Shown: in pieces, positions 30,605 to 42,600 of the stretch
How positions within the stretch are numbered: the stretch's first letter is position 1
Layout of the letters: every line of letters begins with the position of its first letter
Origin: Gavia stellata
Taxonomy: Eukaryota > Chordata > Aves > Gaviiformes > Gaviidae
DNA: 64,000 nt
NCBI RefSeq assembly: GCF_030936135.1
Contig: NC_082595.1
Span: forward strand, 109,818,334-109,882,333
Direction of reading: 5' to 3'
The notes under the pieces: generated by a model
The model's input: the letters and a program-made list of their open reading frames with translations, nothing else
What the model was told of the DNA's origin: nothing
The model's database searches: none
Translations under genes and position numbers: made by a program

Positions 30605-31093
30605 CGGGGCTGGCCGAGGGCAGGTTTGCGAAGAGGAGTTCAGGTTGTGCACCAGCACGAAGGTCCGAGGCAAGGGGAGCCACAGCGGCCCCTCCACAAA
30701 CGCCACCGCCGATAATATTTCTGACTGCAAAGCATGGTCCGTGCTGGGCCGCGAGGTAGGAACGCTGCAGAGCCTGCCTGGCTGTGAGAAGGGTAGGACC
30801 GAATCAAGATACGGTGAAGAAACTTCTCTTGGGGATTGGGTGACCTGTTGCTCAACTCCTCGGGCAGGACGAGTGCTGCTGTTGATGAACCTTCTGGGTG
30901 AGAGGAAGGACCAGCAACCTGCGTATTTTTCCAAAGAAAACCTTTCCATTAAACAAATCTTGAAAAGGGCACGGCAAAATGGTGAGTTCTGCAGGATTTG
31001 TATGCTTGGGAATAAGACTGTTCGATGATCGGCATACAGACGGAAAATTCTTCTACCTCCAAGGAGGAATTCATCCAGAGGTTCAAGAGCAGG

Positions 31094-31890
31094 TTCATGG
31101 CCCCAGGCCAGCTGTATGAGGTTCAACAAGGCCAAGTGCCGGGTCCTGCACTTGGGTCACAACAACCCCATGCAACGCTACAGGCTTGGGGACGAGTGGC
31201 TGGAAAGCTGCCCCGCAGAAAAGGACCTGGGGGTGTTGGTCGACAGCCGGCTGAAGATGAGCCAGCAGTGTGCCCAGGTGGCCAAGAAGGCCAACGCCAT
31301 CCTGGCCTGTATCAGAAAGAGTGTGGCCAGGAGTAGGGAGGGGATCGTGCCCCTGTACTCGGCGCTGGTGAGGCCGCACCTCGAATGCTGTGTTCAGTTT
31401 TGGGCCCCTCACTACAAGAAGGACATTGAGGTGCTGGAGCGTGTCCAGAGAAGGGCGACGGAGCTGGTGAGGGGTCTGGAGCACAAGTCTGATGAGGAGC
31501 GGCTGAGGGAGCTGGGGTTGTTCAGTCTGGAGAAGAGGAGGCTGAGGGGAGACCTTATCGCTCTCTACAACTACCTGAAAGGGGGTTGCAGAGAGGTGGG
31601 TGTTGGTCTCTTCTCCCAAGTGACAAGTGACAGGACAAGAGGAAATGGCCTCAAGTTGTGCCAGGGGAAGTTCAGGCTGGGTATTAGGAAAAAGTTCTTT
31701 ACTGAGAGAGTGGTGAGACACTGGATTATGCTGCCCAGGGAAGTGGTGGAGTCACCATCCCTGGAGGTGTTCAAGGAACGTGTGGACGAGGCACTGTGGG
31801 ACATGGTTTAGTGGGCATGGTGGTGTTGGGTTGATGGTTGGACTTGATGATCTTACAGGTCTTTTCCAACCCTAATGATGCTGTGATTGA
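31094..31890 (+). mobile_element. CR1 LINE 3' end with an open ORF2 tail
   Basis: The longest CR1 copy here, 5'-truncated. It keeps an open frame of 231 codons (31116-31811) from [18 protein letters not shown] through [36 protein letters not shown] and [14 protein letters not shown] to WDMV. This is the C-terminal part of the CR1 reverse transcriptase protein, after the polymerase core. It ends with the CR1 tail (GATGATCTTACAGGTCTTTT) and an imperfect terminal octamer. Endonuclease and catalytic RT parts are absent, so it is not autonomous. Confidence 0.95.
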
Positions 31891-33210
31891 TTTATCAGAG
31901 ATAAAATGCCAGAAAGGCTTTTGAGTATTCAAAACAAAGTAAAAATCAGGAGCTCCATCATGAAGAAGCTAGAAGGGGAAAGTCCCCTAAGACCATGGTA
32001 ACTATCTACTGTGCTAATTAATGACAGAACACTGATGGCAAGACTTCAGGAATAAATAATGTATTGGGCATTTGCATGGAGGAAGATGAAAAAGCAAAAG
32101 CTGGAAGGTGTTTTATCTCCCCTCTTCCCCACTGTGAACAGTTTAAGACCTGTTTATGGGCAGAAATTAGGCAAGATGGAAAGACTGTAATCTGCAAAAC
32201 ACTGTGAAATACAACAGACTTCAGAAAAGATAGGTAACGTTGCAAAAAGATACATTTAAATGTGAAATCCAGGTCAAAGGAGGAGGTTGGTTTGCCTTCA
32301 GAAGCACCTTCAAACACAGAAAGTTAAGTACTGCTGAGAGTGAGGGTAAACATGACTCAAGCACTAATCATTTTTAAAACAGAAACTGATAAGGTCAATA
32401 CCACACAAAAAAGACTCCATTGTATGAATAATAATCAAGTGGGTCCAGCCAACAGAAAGGACCCATATTTAACAAATGTAATTACTGCAATTAGCTTTCT
32501 TATGCCTCAATGTTCTGCTTATAATAACTGGCCTTGAAAAGCAGTTTTTTTATAAAGAGGGGCTAGTTTGCAAAGCTCTGTGAGGTTCTCATCTGCTCCT
32601 TGCTGTGGTTAGGCAGGTATTGCTCGTCAGTCAGTGAACTGAACTAAACATAAAAGCAACCACGGCAAATCAAGCTAACATCATCCTAGTCCAGTTTTCT
32701 TGTCTCTAACAGCAGCTCTTTCCCCACAATACTCTCGCAGACCTCTGTGATCTGAAGGACTTTCTGAACCAGACATGGTATCTTCACATCCAGTCTATTT
32801 ACAGTCAATCGTCATTAATGTTTTTCTCCTCCACAAACTCACCCATATGCTTTTCAAACTCAGGTAAGCCCGTAGTAGCCACGCTGGATAATATGCCTGC
32901 TTCAAAAGTAATTTTGTGCCCCCTAATTATATGTAGCTAAGCTGTTACATAACAATCCCCAACCTGCCTGCCAAGGGGTGAAATTCATAAGCAGGAGGGA
33001 AGGGGAAAAAAAGTCTTATAAACATCTCTGTGCCAAGCTAATCTTATCTCAAAGCCTTTATTCTTCAAGATTGCTTGGGGAGTTAATGTTGTTTATGGCT
33101 GTGGAAGATAGAAGTGTTTGGAATAAGGGAAAAAAAAAGTAGTAACATTGTTTGCTAGAGGTACAGCTCAGCAGAAGAAAGGAGGAGAAGGGTCTGGAGC
33201 TGTGGAAGCT

Positions 33211-33236
33211 CTCTGTATAGCTGCTGCTATACAGAG
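33211..33236. repeat. Perfect 11-bp inverted repeat, 4-nt loop
   Basis: Arms at 33211-33221 and 33226-33236 (CTCTGTATAGC and its complement), loop TGCT. Confidence 0.9.
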
Positions 33237-36200
33237 GATTGGCTCAGGAAAAGGAGGATTCGATCAACTTCTGTCTGAAAGCGGGCATTGCTGACTGCAT
33301 CCCCTGTTTAGGACCTGCCATCGTCCATCAAATCAATGATCCATCAAACACAGTGTCCTGTTTGCCAGGAGCTTGTCCTCTTTGTCCTTCAGAGGACATC
33401 CTGCTGATCCGCATAGTCACAATATACCCCTGAGAGGGGGAACAACACAAAAGCTTCCCCCGCCAGCAGCTCCTTACGCTGTCGGAAGTCACCTACTCCC
33501 TCAGCCAGAAACAACAGGAGAACCTTGATTTAGGAGTGGGATTCCTGTAACAACCCCTGCTTCCTAGGCTGCAAAAACCTAGCACACCAGAATGCTGCTG
33601 AGAGTTTTAGAAAGTGTGACACGGGATCAGATTTAAGTGCGAATACTTTGCACAAAACGCTCCAGGCTCTCTAATCCCTCCTGGCTGCTCATTAAAAACT
33701 TCTGCTACATCCTGCTTTACCAGTTGTCTAGGAAATCCGGAGTGCCTGGACTGCATTGAACCATGTCATGTTCCTGGGCTTCTGCAGTTTTGGCCAAGAA
33801 AGGCCCCTCTCAAGAAGGATGTTCTGCCAGTACTCCCCAAGAAACATGCAACGTGTTACGGTATTATCACGTCGATGTGGGGAGTGTCTGCATATCAGCC
33901 CCAACAGATGGGATTGCCCTTCAGTGGGCTGTCTGCAAACAAGGACAGACTGTTCAGGACATTTGCTCTAAGTAAACCAGGCAGAGGCGAGCTGGGGAGG
34001 AGAAGTACAACAGATGGGGGCAACAAATAGCCTGTGATGGGCTGAGAAACAGAAGAGAAGGAGACTCGGCACTGAGGCATGCAAAGGAGCGCAGAGAAGC
34101 TATGAAGAGTCTGAGTGAGGGAGAGCATTGGATAAAACAGGCAGAACTAGTGTACAGAGGTCCCAGATGACTGTACGAGCTGGCTGCTATGTGCAGTCAC
34201 TTCTCACTGGAGACTTAGCAGCCTTTCCAGGAGGGTTCACCATGAGCTTCACGGCTTTCCTGTTAGGCTAGCAGTCGGAGAGGCACTAGCAGGGATCCTG
34301 GTGTCTCAGGTAACACACCTCCTTTGTGCAATCCCAGGCCAGCGGGCACTCACGGGGGGCCTTCTGGGGCCCTCCCTCCCCAAGGGAGCCCTTTGCTCCA
34401 GCTACCTGTGCACCTCGCAGTTACGTGGAAAGAAGAAACACCGGTGCAAAAGTGCAAAGGAGATCAGCATTGCATGATGCAAACTGTAACCTGAGACAAG
34501 GAAGACAATCCAGACCCCTTGCACACAGATGGCTATCTATGCAGGACGGACTTGGAAGGCATCTGCCACCCCAGAACCCACTTTACAGTGATGCATTTGG
34601 GGGTAAGAAAAGGATTTGTAGAAGTTGCTTTCTCCGTTGTTGATGTGAAAGACCTACACAGGTGCTACACATGAAAATCATTTTCCCAGAAAGGAAAACA
34701 AAGAGACAGAATTTGTAAGCAAGAAGCACAGCTCCAAAACCTCAGCACAAGTAGCTTTGGAGGGCATGGGAAGGGAAGACGTAGGACTGCATTTTCTTCA
34801 GAAGGCTTGTCAGCTCACAGGACACATTCCTGTGGTTGAGATCCAAAAGCGTTGAACCTAGGTTAATAACCCATGAAGCATTCAGTCTTGTGCTTTTGTC
34901 CTGTATAGAAATTTACCAGTCGCGTTCCAAAACAGCATAAAAAAAAATGTCTCCAATGGAAAGCGCCATCCTATCCCAGCTCAATATACCTGATATCAAG
35001 TGAATTCCCCTTCTAACACTATTTTAGTTTTCACTTGTAGAATCTAACAGTATCTGAGTGTTAGCCCTACCCCAGAGTCTAACAGTGGGATCCTTGCTGG
35101 GGACATGCAGCTCCACTAACTTTATTCTGTACAAGGCCTCCTGCTTGGAAGAGCAAGTATGATGATAGGATGACTGTTCTTCCTGGAATAGCTACACCCA
35201 TCTCCTGCACAAAATCAGCCAGCAGACTCTCTCTCGTGATATGCTAGAAGCTGCACAGGAGTTTGCTGAATGGCTGTCAGCTGGAGCTGTAAATGCGAGT
35301 GTGTGTACTGATAGGGTGTATCTCCAGTTTTGAAGCAAGGTGACATAACTGTCAGGCTGTGCAGATAGCACAAACACAACGATTCCTACAGTCCCTGTTC
35401 CAGCAAAGATCCTCTCAACTGAACAAAGTCCCCCCCACTATGGTTTCTCCACCGAAGACCAACCAGGTGACTCATTCTGCTGGGCTGAGTTAGGACTTTG
35501 CATATATGTGTGATGCTGGCCTTGATGGGGAAGGAGGAGCCACCTCCTTGTTTTGTTCTTTTAGGAAGCACAACCTTGCTCAGAAACACTGTAGAACCTA
35601 ATGGTAAGAGTGGAAACACTAGAAACCAGTCTAATGAAGGGAGAGTAACTCTTAGCAGCTGTTCGTGCAGAAGAGCCACTGGTAGGATGCAAAGTCAGGA
35701 GAGGTAGCGGAGGAACTTTGAAATGCAAAGGTGATGATTAGCAACTGAAAGATCAGTTAGGTACTACAGCCCTCTCAGACAGCCCTCTCAACAGTCAAGA
35801 ACCTGCTGATATAGCCTAGGAGAGCCAATCATATCTGTAATGAGCTGCAGTCCTGACCGGCAGTGTGGATGGTGCAGAACAGCTCTTGAGCACATGGACT
35901 GAACCAGACAAGGCTCATGGGAAGCAGAGAGAACAAGCTATAGCTTTTCAGCAGGAAACTGGATCCAGGTCACACAATGAAGATGCTAGCAGATTCTTCC
36001 ACAACCAGATCACTCTCTTGGGTAAGCCTGTAGAGCCATACTGATCTATGCTCACTGAGGACAGAAGGTGTTCCACTATATTGATGAATACTGATTTGGA
36101 CCCCAGTGCATGCAGCAGTTTAGGACTATAACATGTATCTTTGAGAGAAAAAACAACAGCTCAGATGTCAGGGAAAGGAAGTAACAGAGTCTCCACACAA

Positions 36201-36937
36201 GGAAAAAGTGGTATGTGGTACAGCTTGATTAATTTTATTTCTCCTAAGAATTTTCATGGAAAACGTGTTGCTGAGGATATCACTGCATGGGGTCAGATTG
36301 AACTGAAAGTAGTGCTGGGAGGTCAGCTCAGAGGATGCATATGAACTGGAGAACATAAGAAGACATGATCACCAGAGGACAGAGGCAGGTAGTACTGTAA
36401 GATGACTGTATGCCAGGTTGTATTCTTATGTTTTTTCTACAGGCTTTTGCCACTGCCCACTGTCAAGAGACAGGTTAATAAAGAAGTGGACTTTTGCCTT
36501 GATTTTATATGGTCTTATGTACCTCAGACCATAGCAGCCAGCCCTAATGAGTAAATTGTCAATTCTAGATACAAGTTCCTGTTGCGTCCAAATGCGTCAT
36601 GGTAGCCACAAAGAGTGACCAAGGAGGGAGACTGAACTTCGCTTTGGTGACAGGTCAGCCACACAGAACGTGAAAAGAAGAAAACATCTTCTCCCTGTGG
36701 CACTGAATGGGTTTAACCCTGATGTTCGTCATCCCCAGCAGATCTGACAGAGGCTGTGCTTGTGTACAAGAAGGTCTCACATTGCGTTAGCAGGCAAGGG
36801 GAGAACCTTGTGCTGATCAAAGTCAGTTGTAATCATCACTTTGCGAGTGACTGGCATTGCTTTTGCACCCAAACCTGTGTCACACTGGATTGCCATTTCC
36901 TTGGAGGAGAATAGATGGGGAAGATTTTATTTAGAAG

Positions 36938-36962
36938 TCATTCTTTTTAATTAAAAGAATGA
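36938..36962. repeat. 10-bp inverted repeat around TAATT
   Basis: Arms TCATTCTTTT (36938-36947) and AAAAGAATGA (36953-36962). A second small stem (GAGC and GCTC, 36961-36973) follows at once. Confidence 0.85.
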
Positions 36963-39451
36963 GCTTGATGCTCTTTGGCTCAATTAGAGTTGCCTTGTCT
37001 CTTTTTTTCTTTTTTTTTTTTTGTGTGAACCATGGATGCCTTGTTTTTAAGCTCATTCACTCAGCATCATTCCAGTTCTTGTGAGCTCCTGCAAAGTGAA
37101 AACACAGGTGTTAGCCCTTCAGGTAGGCTCAGAAGGATGCATGCTTCTGCTGATAGCATCTTTCAGCCTAGCTGTTCAACACTCTCTGTAATATCACAGC
37201 CTGAAAGGTAGTATTTGTGGGCAGGCTCTGGGCAGGCTGATCAGAGAAAGCAGGAGTTTCTGCAGTAGGTTTTACTCTAGCACTGGGTGCACACATGTTA
37301 GGGACTGCAGTGGCTGTAGTCACATCTCTCTGCGTAAGGGGAGCGTGTGGCATCCTGCACAGTAACGTACGAGGATAAAGCCTTCAGTGCTCCCCGGGTG
37401 CTTTTGCGTTGCTGCCTTCTTATAATCAAGATCTTTTTGCGAACACAGGGTAACAATCCTGCAAGGGCAGCTCCCCTTAGAGACAGTAATTTGTCCACCA
37501 CAATGTGAGACACATGAATACTGCTAATGCACTGACGACAGATGTTTTATTTGGTTTCTTTTATATCCACGATGCTAATTTCCACCATCATGGTGAAAAG
37601 TTTTACAAGAGAGATGAGACAGTTAATGACAGCCCATAGTGACAAGAATTATCAAAAAAATGGGAAAGGAGAAGGGAACAGATGGTTCTGTGAAGAGCAG
37701 AAGTGGTTGGAGGGGACAAGGGACCAACTTATAGGAGAAAGCACCGCACAACCCCAAAAATACATTGGTTTTGAAGCCACGTACTGAAATAGCAGCAAGA
37801 TTATTCATTAGGACAAACTTTTAGCTGTAAGGGAAGTCCTGGAAAAGATCACCTGGGGAGGGAGCAGAGTTTCTGTTTCTAAGAGATTTAAGAGCAGATT
37901 AGGTAAGCCCCATCAGCAAAGATGTACATTTAGTGGATCCTGTCTCAGGGCAAAGGGAGAGGCTTAACAACCTCCTCTCTTCAGATTTAAGGCCTGAATC
38001 TCTCCCCATGCTCGCTGCTTCTGCAGCTCTGAAGCTTTTGCAGTTTAGTTCTGTTTGCATACAGAGCGATCCTCCAGTTCTGGTGTCACCCATAGAATTG
38101 TTTGTGATTTATTTAATATCCAAAAAACATAAAATAATGAGGGAACAGTTATTTATGCCGAGAAAGTACCAAAAAAGGCCACTGATTCAAGTTTTGAAGG
38201 TTACACAACCCTCAAGAAGCCCTGACCTGCACTGCAACCAGCTAGTAGAGATTCCTAGATCTCAGAAAGAGATGTGTTTGTTATTTTGGGGAAGGAAACA
38301 GCTTCATTTGTTGCCTGAAGAATTTCCTACACATGCCCATTTACCCACTGTCTTGTAGCTTCACATCTAAGCAAACAAAATGGATGAAGGCTACATCTCA
38401 AATATAAGAACAATGATTTGAGATATATTTGCATGTATAAGTAACAAGCCAGGCAGGGAAAAATCAGGCCCTAAGTCATACCCTTCATGAAGACTTGCCT
38501 GTACGGAGGCCATAATGTTGCTAAGAAATCCACAGCAAGTTGACGCTTGCCCTTAAGCAGGGTTTTCACACCTCAGAGTGGATACACAGAGCTCACAAGG
38601 GGCAGGCAGGTGCTCTAATTCAAAGTGACTCTTGCTTTCCTTTTGCTGACTTGCCCAGTTTTCCGGCAGAGCTCTTGTAGCACACTGAGAACGTCATATG
38701 GGAGGCTCAGAACAGAAACAGCAAGTCCCAACCAATCTCCATGCCCTTCACAGCTTCTGTGAGGGCTGCATACATTCATCCTGTAACAAACATGACTAAG
38801 CGCAGACAAAAACAAAGGCAGAAGGGAAACATGATATACTCTCAGCAATTGTTTCTGCAGAGCTAGATCCACTCTAACAGTGCCTGGGGTGCACACAGCG
38901 TCCATTTTTCTTCCTTACTGGCCTTGACAGCGCAGGTCTCCACATAAGGATTCATTTAAGTAGGCTATGGAAACAAGATGCATGATTAGTGCAGCTAATG
39001 ACAAGAACGAGTTTCCAGTCTTAAGCAGGAACAGCGTTTCAGACAGCTCTCAGGCCAGTAGAAGAGAGTTTGTTCACAGTAAGTTTTCCCTGTCCAGTAA
39101 ATCATGGTCTGCTTTCCTAAAGGTCTGTATCCTTCTAAACAACACACAACCTGGTATGAAAACAAGCTCATACAGGTCTTTGAGGTGAGCAGATGTTGCA
39201 ATACAGTAAGGGTTAAGGAATGTACCCTGTGAGACGTGAAAGCCAGACTATCTTACAAATCCAGACAAAGCCTCACACCAAGTTTATCACACACCACAAA
39301 GAACAATCGTCATTAATGCAATGAATGTAATTGTCCTCCTCTATCAAGGTTCATCTGCATCTGGCCTTCCAGATATTCCACTGACTAGCTGGGCTGTTCA
39401 GTGTGTACCTGAGCTAGTGAATACCTGAAAACAGAGCAAGGTTTCAAGCTC

Positions 39452-39692
39452 AACAGAATCACAAAGGTTGGAAAAGACCTGTAAGATCATCAAGTCCAAC
39501 CATTACAAAAAAAAAACAACAAAAAACCCCCCAAAAACAAAACAAAGAACCAGAATTCCCCCCCCCCCCCCCCCCCCAAAAAAAACCCAAAACAACCCAC
39601 CCACACCACACAGCACCATGCCCATCAAGCCACGTCCCACAATGCCACATCCACACGCTCCTTGAATACCTCCAGGGAGGGTGACTCCATGA
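39452..39692 (-). mobile_element. CR1 LINE 3' fragment interrupted by an A/C-rich expansion
   Basis: The CR1 tail (minus strand) runs from 39456 to about 39505. It is then interrupted by about 100 bp of A- and C-runs and resumes near 39608 with the complement of the WDMV coding end and the VESPSLEVF trace. Both halves belong to the same element in the same orientation. Confidence 0.85.
39506..39605 (+). repeat. A/C-rich low-complexity tract with a 20-base C run
   Basis: Runs of A alternating with short C runs, and a C homopolymer at 39558-39577. It sits exactly inside the CR1 fragment, so it arose after or during that insertion. Sequence accuracy inside the run is doubtful. Confidence 0.85.
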
Positions 39693-39694
39693 GA

Positions 39695-42600
39695 AAGGAA
39701 AGACTAATAGAAAGGAAGCCAGGTTTATTCCCTTACTTCGTTACAGTAAGGGAGAAAAGCCTTGAGTCTTCCCTTAGAGAAGATACTCCACAGTCACAGA
39801 AATACTTTTTCCTTTCACCCATCCAACAATACTAATTCTCTGATAACTTTCCAATCTCCAAACAGTGCCCATCTGAGGCCAGCAGCATCTGCTGTACCAT
39901 TCTGAGGCAACCACTGCGGTTGTTGGGATGCTCAGCTAAACAGAAGCAGGCCACTCTAGCAACATTTGTGTTTGGATGGATCCCCTGATGCTGAGGAAGA
40001 GAATGTTTGGAAGCCACAAAAGGCAAACCAGAAAGTTTTGGAAAAACATCTTTGTGCCACGGTTTTTATAACTTAGGTTCAGTGTCAATGCAGTGATGCA
40101 TCTTCCTAAAAAGCTCAGAAACCAAGGAAATGGGAAGTGACCATCTGATCCAAAAGGAGTGGTCTACAATGGTCTACCTGGTGGTTTACTCTCCTTGGAG
40201 TGCTGATGGATTACAGAGTTTCTTGATAAATGCTTTTGCCCAGTAAATGCACAGCTATCAGATGAACAGGGCAATGAATACACTCCTTTATAATTACAAT
40301 CTACATTTATTGAGCAGGAAAGGTTCTGCATCACTCCAGTCCATTCTCCTCACTGTCACAAACAGCCAGACAGGAGTGACAAGGGCATCCACTATCTTAC
40401 AGCAGCACAGCTAGTGACGTCATTCTAGTGCAAGGATGACATCACAGGCTCCCTGTAGACATAGTCTCTCTGGACTATTTTGCTAGTCGGTGCAAAACAG
40501 CCTCTGTAATTAGCAGAAACACGCACTATTGCCCCACGGAGAAGAACCCACCTCCAGCGCTCTTGTGGTAAGAAGCAGTTGGGCTCAGCAGCGTGGCAGA
40601 AGCAAGCACTGAACACTGCGGTGGAAGAGTAAGCCATAATCACAGCTCTGACCAAGGCAGGCACTCTGGGACAAGAAGGGTGGAAGACCACCTCCATCTG
40701 CCCAAGAGATGGAAACCTGTCAAACACCAAATAGCAGCCTTGAAACACTGCATACTCAGAAAATGGTATACTGCGAAACACTCAGATGTTCACAAGTCCG
40801 ACATCATTGTTTCTTCCTCCTCTCTTCCCACTGCCACAGCTGGCTAACAAGAGGCCTCAGGTAGGGCTGGCTGAGGCCAGTTACAGCCTGAGAGGACAGC
40901 CATTCATCAGGGTCATTTTCTGCAAGGGAACAAAGCAGAGGAGGAAAACCCTGTAATCAAGTTAAAGCCACTTTCCCAACTCTTATTTACTGAGTGCATT
41001 TGTTAAATAGACTTTAGAGAATAAATCATGGGTTTATGAAAAGAAGAGGTCTCAGGTTTCATCTGATAATGTAACGTAAATCTTCCCTGTCAGGGGCTCA
41101 AACTTTGTAAAATCTATGACTTGCCAGATCTGGGACTAGATGCACAACTGCTCAATATAGCCCATGTAGCTCGTTATGGTCCAGGGAACCACTGGGTTTC
41201 ATTGGTCTGGAAGAGTGTAACCTCCATGAATTGACCTGAGAAAAGCCTGCTAGAAACATATCAGTGCATTTTATGAAATCTGCAAGGTCTCACAGACTTA
41301 GATCCCTCATCTCCAAAGTGCCCCGTTCAATTAACCTCAAAACTTTCACTCTAAAATAAAGCTGACTTTTGGCAAAAGACCCTAGAGGGAAACGTCAGGA
41401 CAGAAAAGTTAAAATGCATTTAAAATGAAATCTAAAATGGCCATCTCTGCAAAACAGAGCCATTGCCACAGCTGCAAAATCATTTATCAAGTGCTAGGAG
41501 CATGCTTGATGCATCCAAGAACAGGCGGACACCTTTCCCACAGACTCAGCAGCCTCTCACAGCTGTTAAGATTGAGCAGAGCAGCCGGCAGCAGCGTGCA
41601 GAGTGTCAGTGAAAAATCGGCTTAAGAATTCCTTGCCTTTGCTTGAGGGTAGTAAGGCATCGCGTTACAAGCTAGGGAGGGGCAAAAGCATTTAAGAATG
41701 CCATTTCCCATACAGAATTATTAGATAATCTTTATAATCTAGCACAATGAGTCTGAAAACTTCGCTCTTGAAATTTAATAGTCCTCTTATTGAAATAAAG
41801 GCAGTTTATTCCTTCCTCTCAGTTGACGTCTCTCAGACAATGGGTGCTGTAGATCAACTTTTCAGCATCTTTCTGCATTTGCAGTGAAGTCCCTTGTAGG
41901 ACAGGTGACAGGTGCAATTATATTTTATTTTCTTAATTAGTATAAATTTGTGTCATTCCTGCAGACTGAACTGTAATTGACATTTTTCCATCCCCTCCAC
42001 TGGCAACAGGAGGACTGTTGGAATGGAGAAGGGAACTGCATGCTGCCTTCAGCTCTTTATTTATCCACAGCTTTTTGTTGGAGCAAGATACAAACATACA
42101 TCAGCATACGCTTTAGCTAAAAACAAGAGCTTGCCAACTCAAGCAGGTTGGGAATTTTCCATCCACAGAAAGAGCAATCTCAGCAAAGAAATAAGAGAAT
42201 TGTCCTTGGGGCCAAAAAGGGGATTTTGCCTAAATCACTCAATTTTCTTTTCATTCCTCTTAAAATCAAAAGTCAGCATTTTCTTGAACTAAATCCAAAG
42301 TGTTTCAAGTCATGTCAGCATTAAGTTGCATGACTTCAGGCCACTGTTTGCCTGCTGCGACTGCAGCTTTGGGTGCCATACCTTTGTAGCCTTTCCAAAA
42401 TAAACAGGAGAGCCAAGTGCTTGATCACCCAGTCCCAAAGGGAACATGGATTCAAGAGGCAATTTGCAGAGGATAGCTCCACAGTGAGTATTAAACATGA
42501 CAATCCAGATATAACTTCTGCCTCAAGAAGTCATTGAGCTGCTTATGACCAGAGTCTGGGAAATATCCCATTCCCTATATTCTCTTCTTAAATATCCACT

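Larger units (their letters stand above)
29750..30650. promoter_or_regulatory. CpG island, likely unmethylated promoter
   Basis: Dense CG dinucleotides in an otherwise CpG-poor region. Contents in order: a CCG tract (about 30231-30252), an 18-base G run (30356-30373), a near-CRE (30328-30335), two perfect TGACGTCA palindromes (30382-30389 and 30597-30604), and an ETS-type CTTCCGG (30436-30442). Consensus-like donors point both ways: minus strand at 30202 (CGG then GTGAGC) and plus strand at 30441 (CCG then GTGAGG). The island lies 1.6-2.5 kb upstream of the TATA promoter of TDH, so it may be an alternative TDH start and/or the start of an unannotated divergent RNA. Long open frames across it on both strands reflect stop-poor GC sequence and are not called as genes. 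Confidence 0.7.
31890..39450. other. Intergenic between TDH and MTMR9, no gene recognised
   Basis: Only short open frames. Contains a perfect 11-bp hairpin (33211-33236) and an inverted repeat (36938-36962). An unannotated RNA running from the CpG island could cross it. Confidence 0.45.

Noticed and set aside
33239..33433. Cys-rich 64-codon frame, considered as a small secreted peptide
   Set aside because: No signal peptide or regular cysteine spacing, and no exon context.
32807..39320. Shared 15-mer CAATCGTCATTAATG near 32.81 kb and 39.31 kb
   Set aside because: A 15-base match between two places in 64 kb is expected by chance about once or twice, and the flanks do not match.
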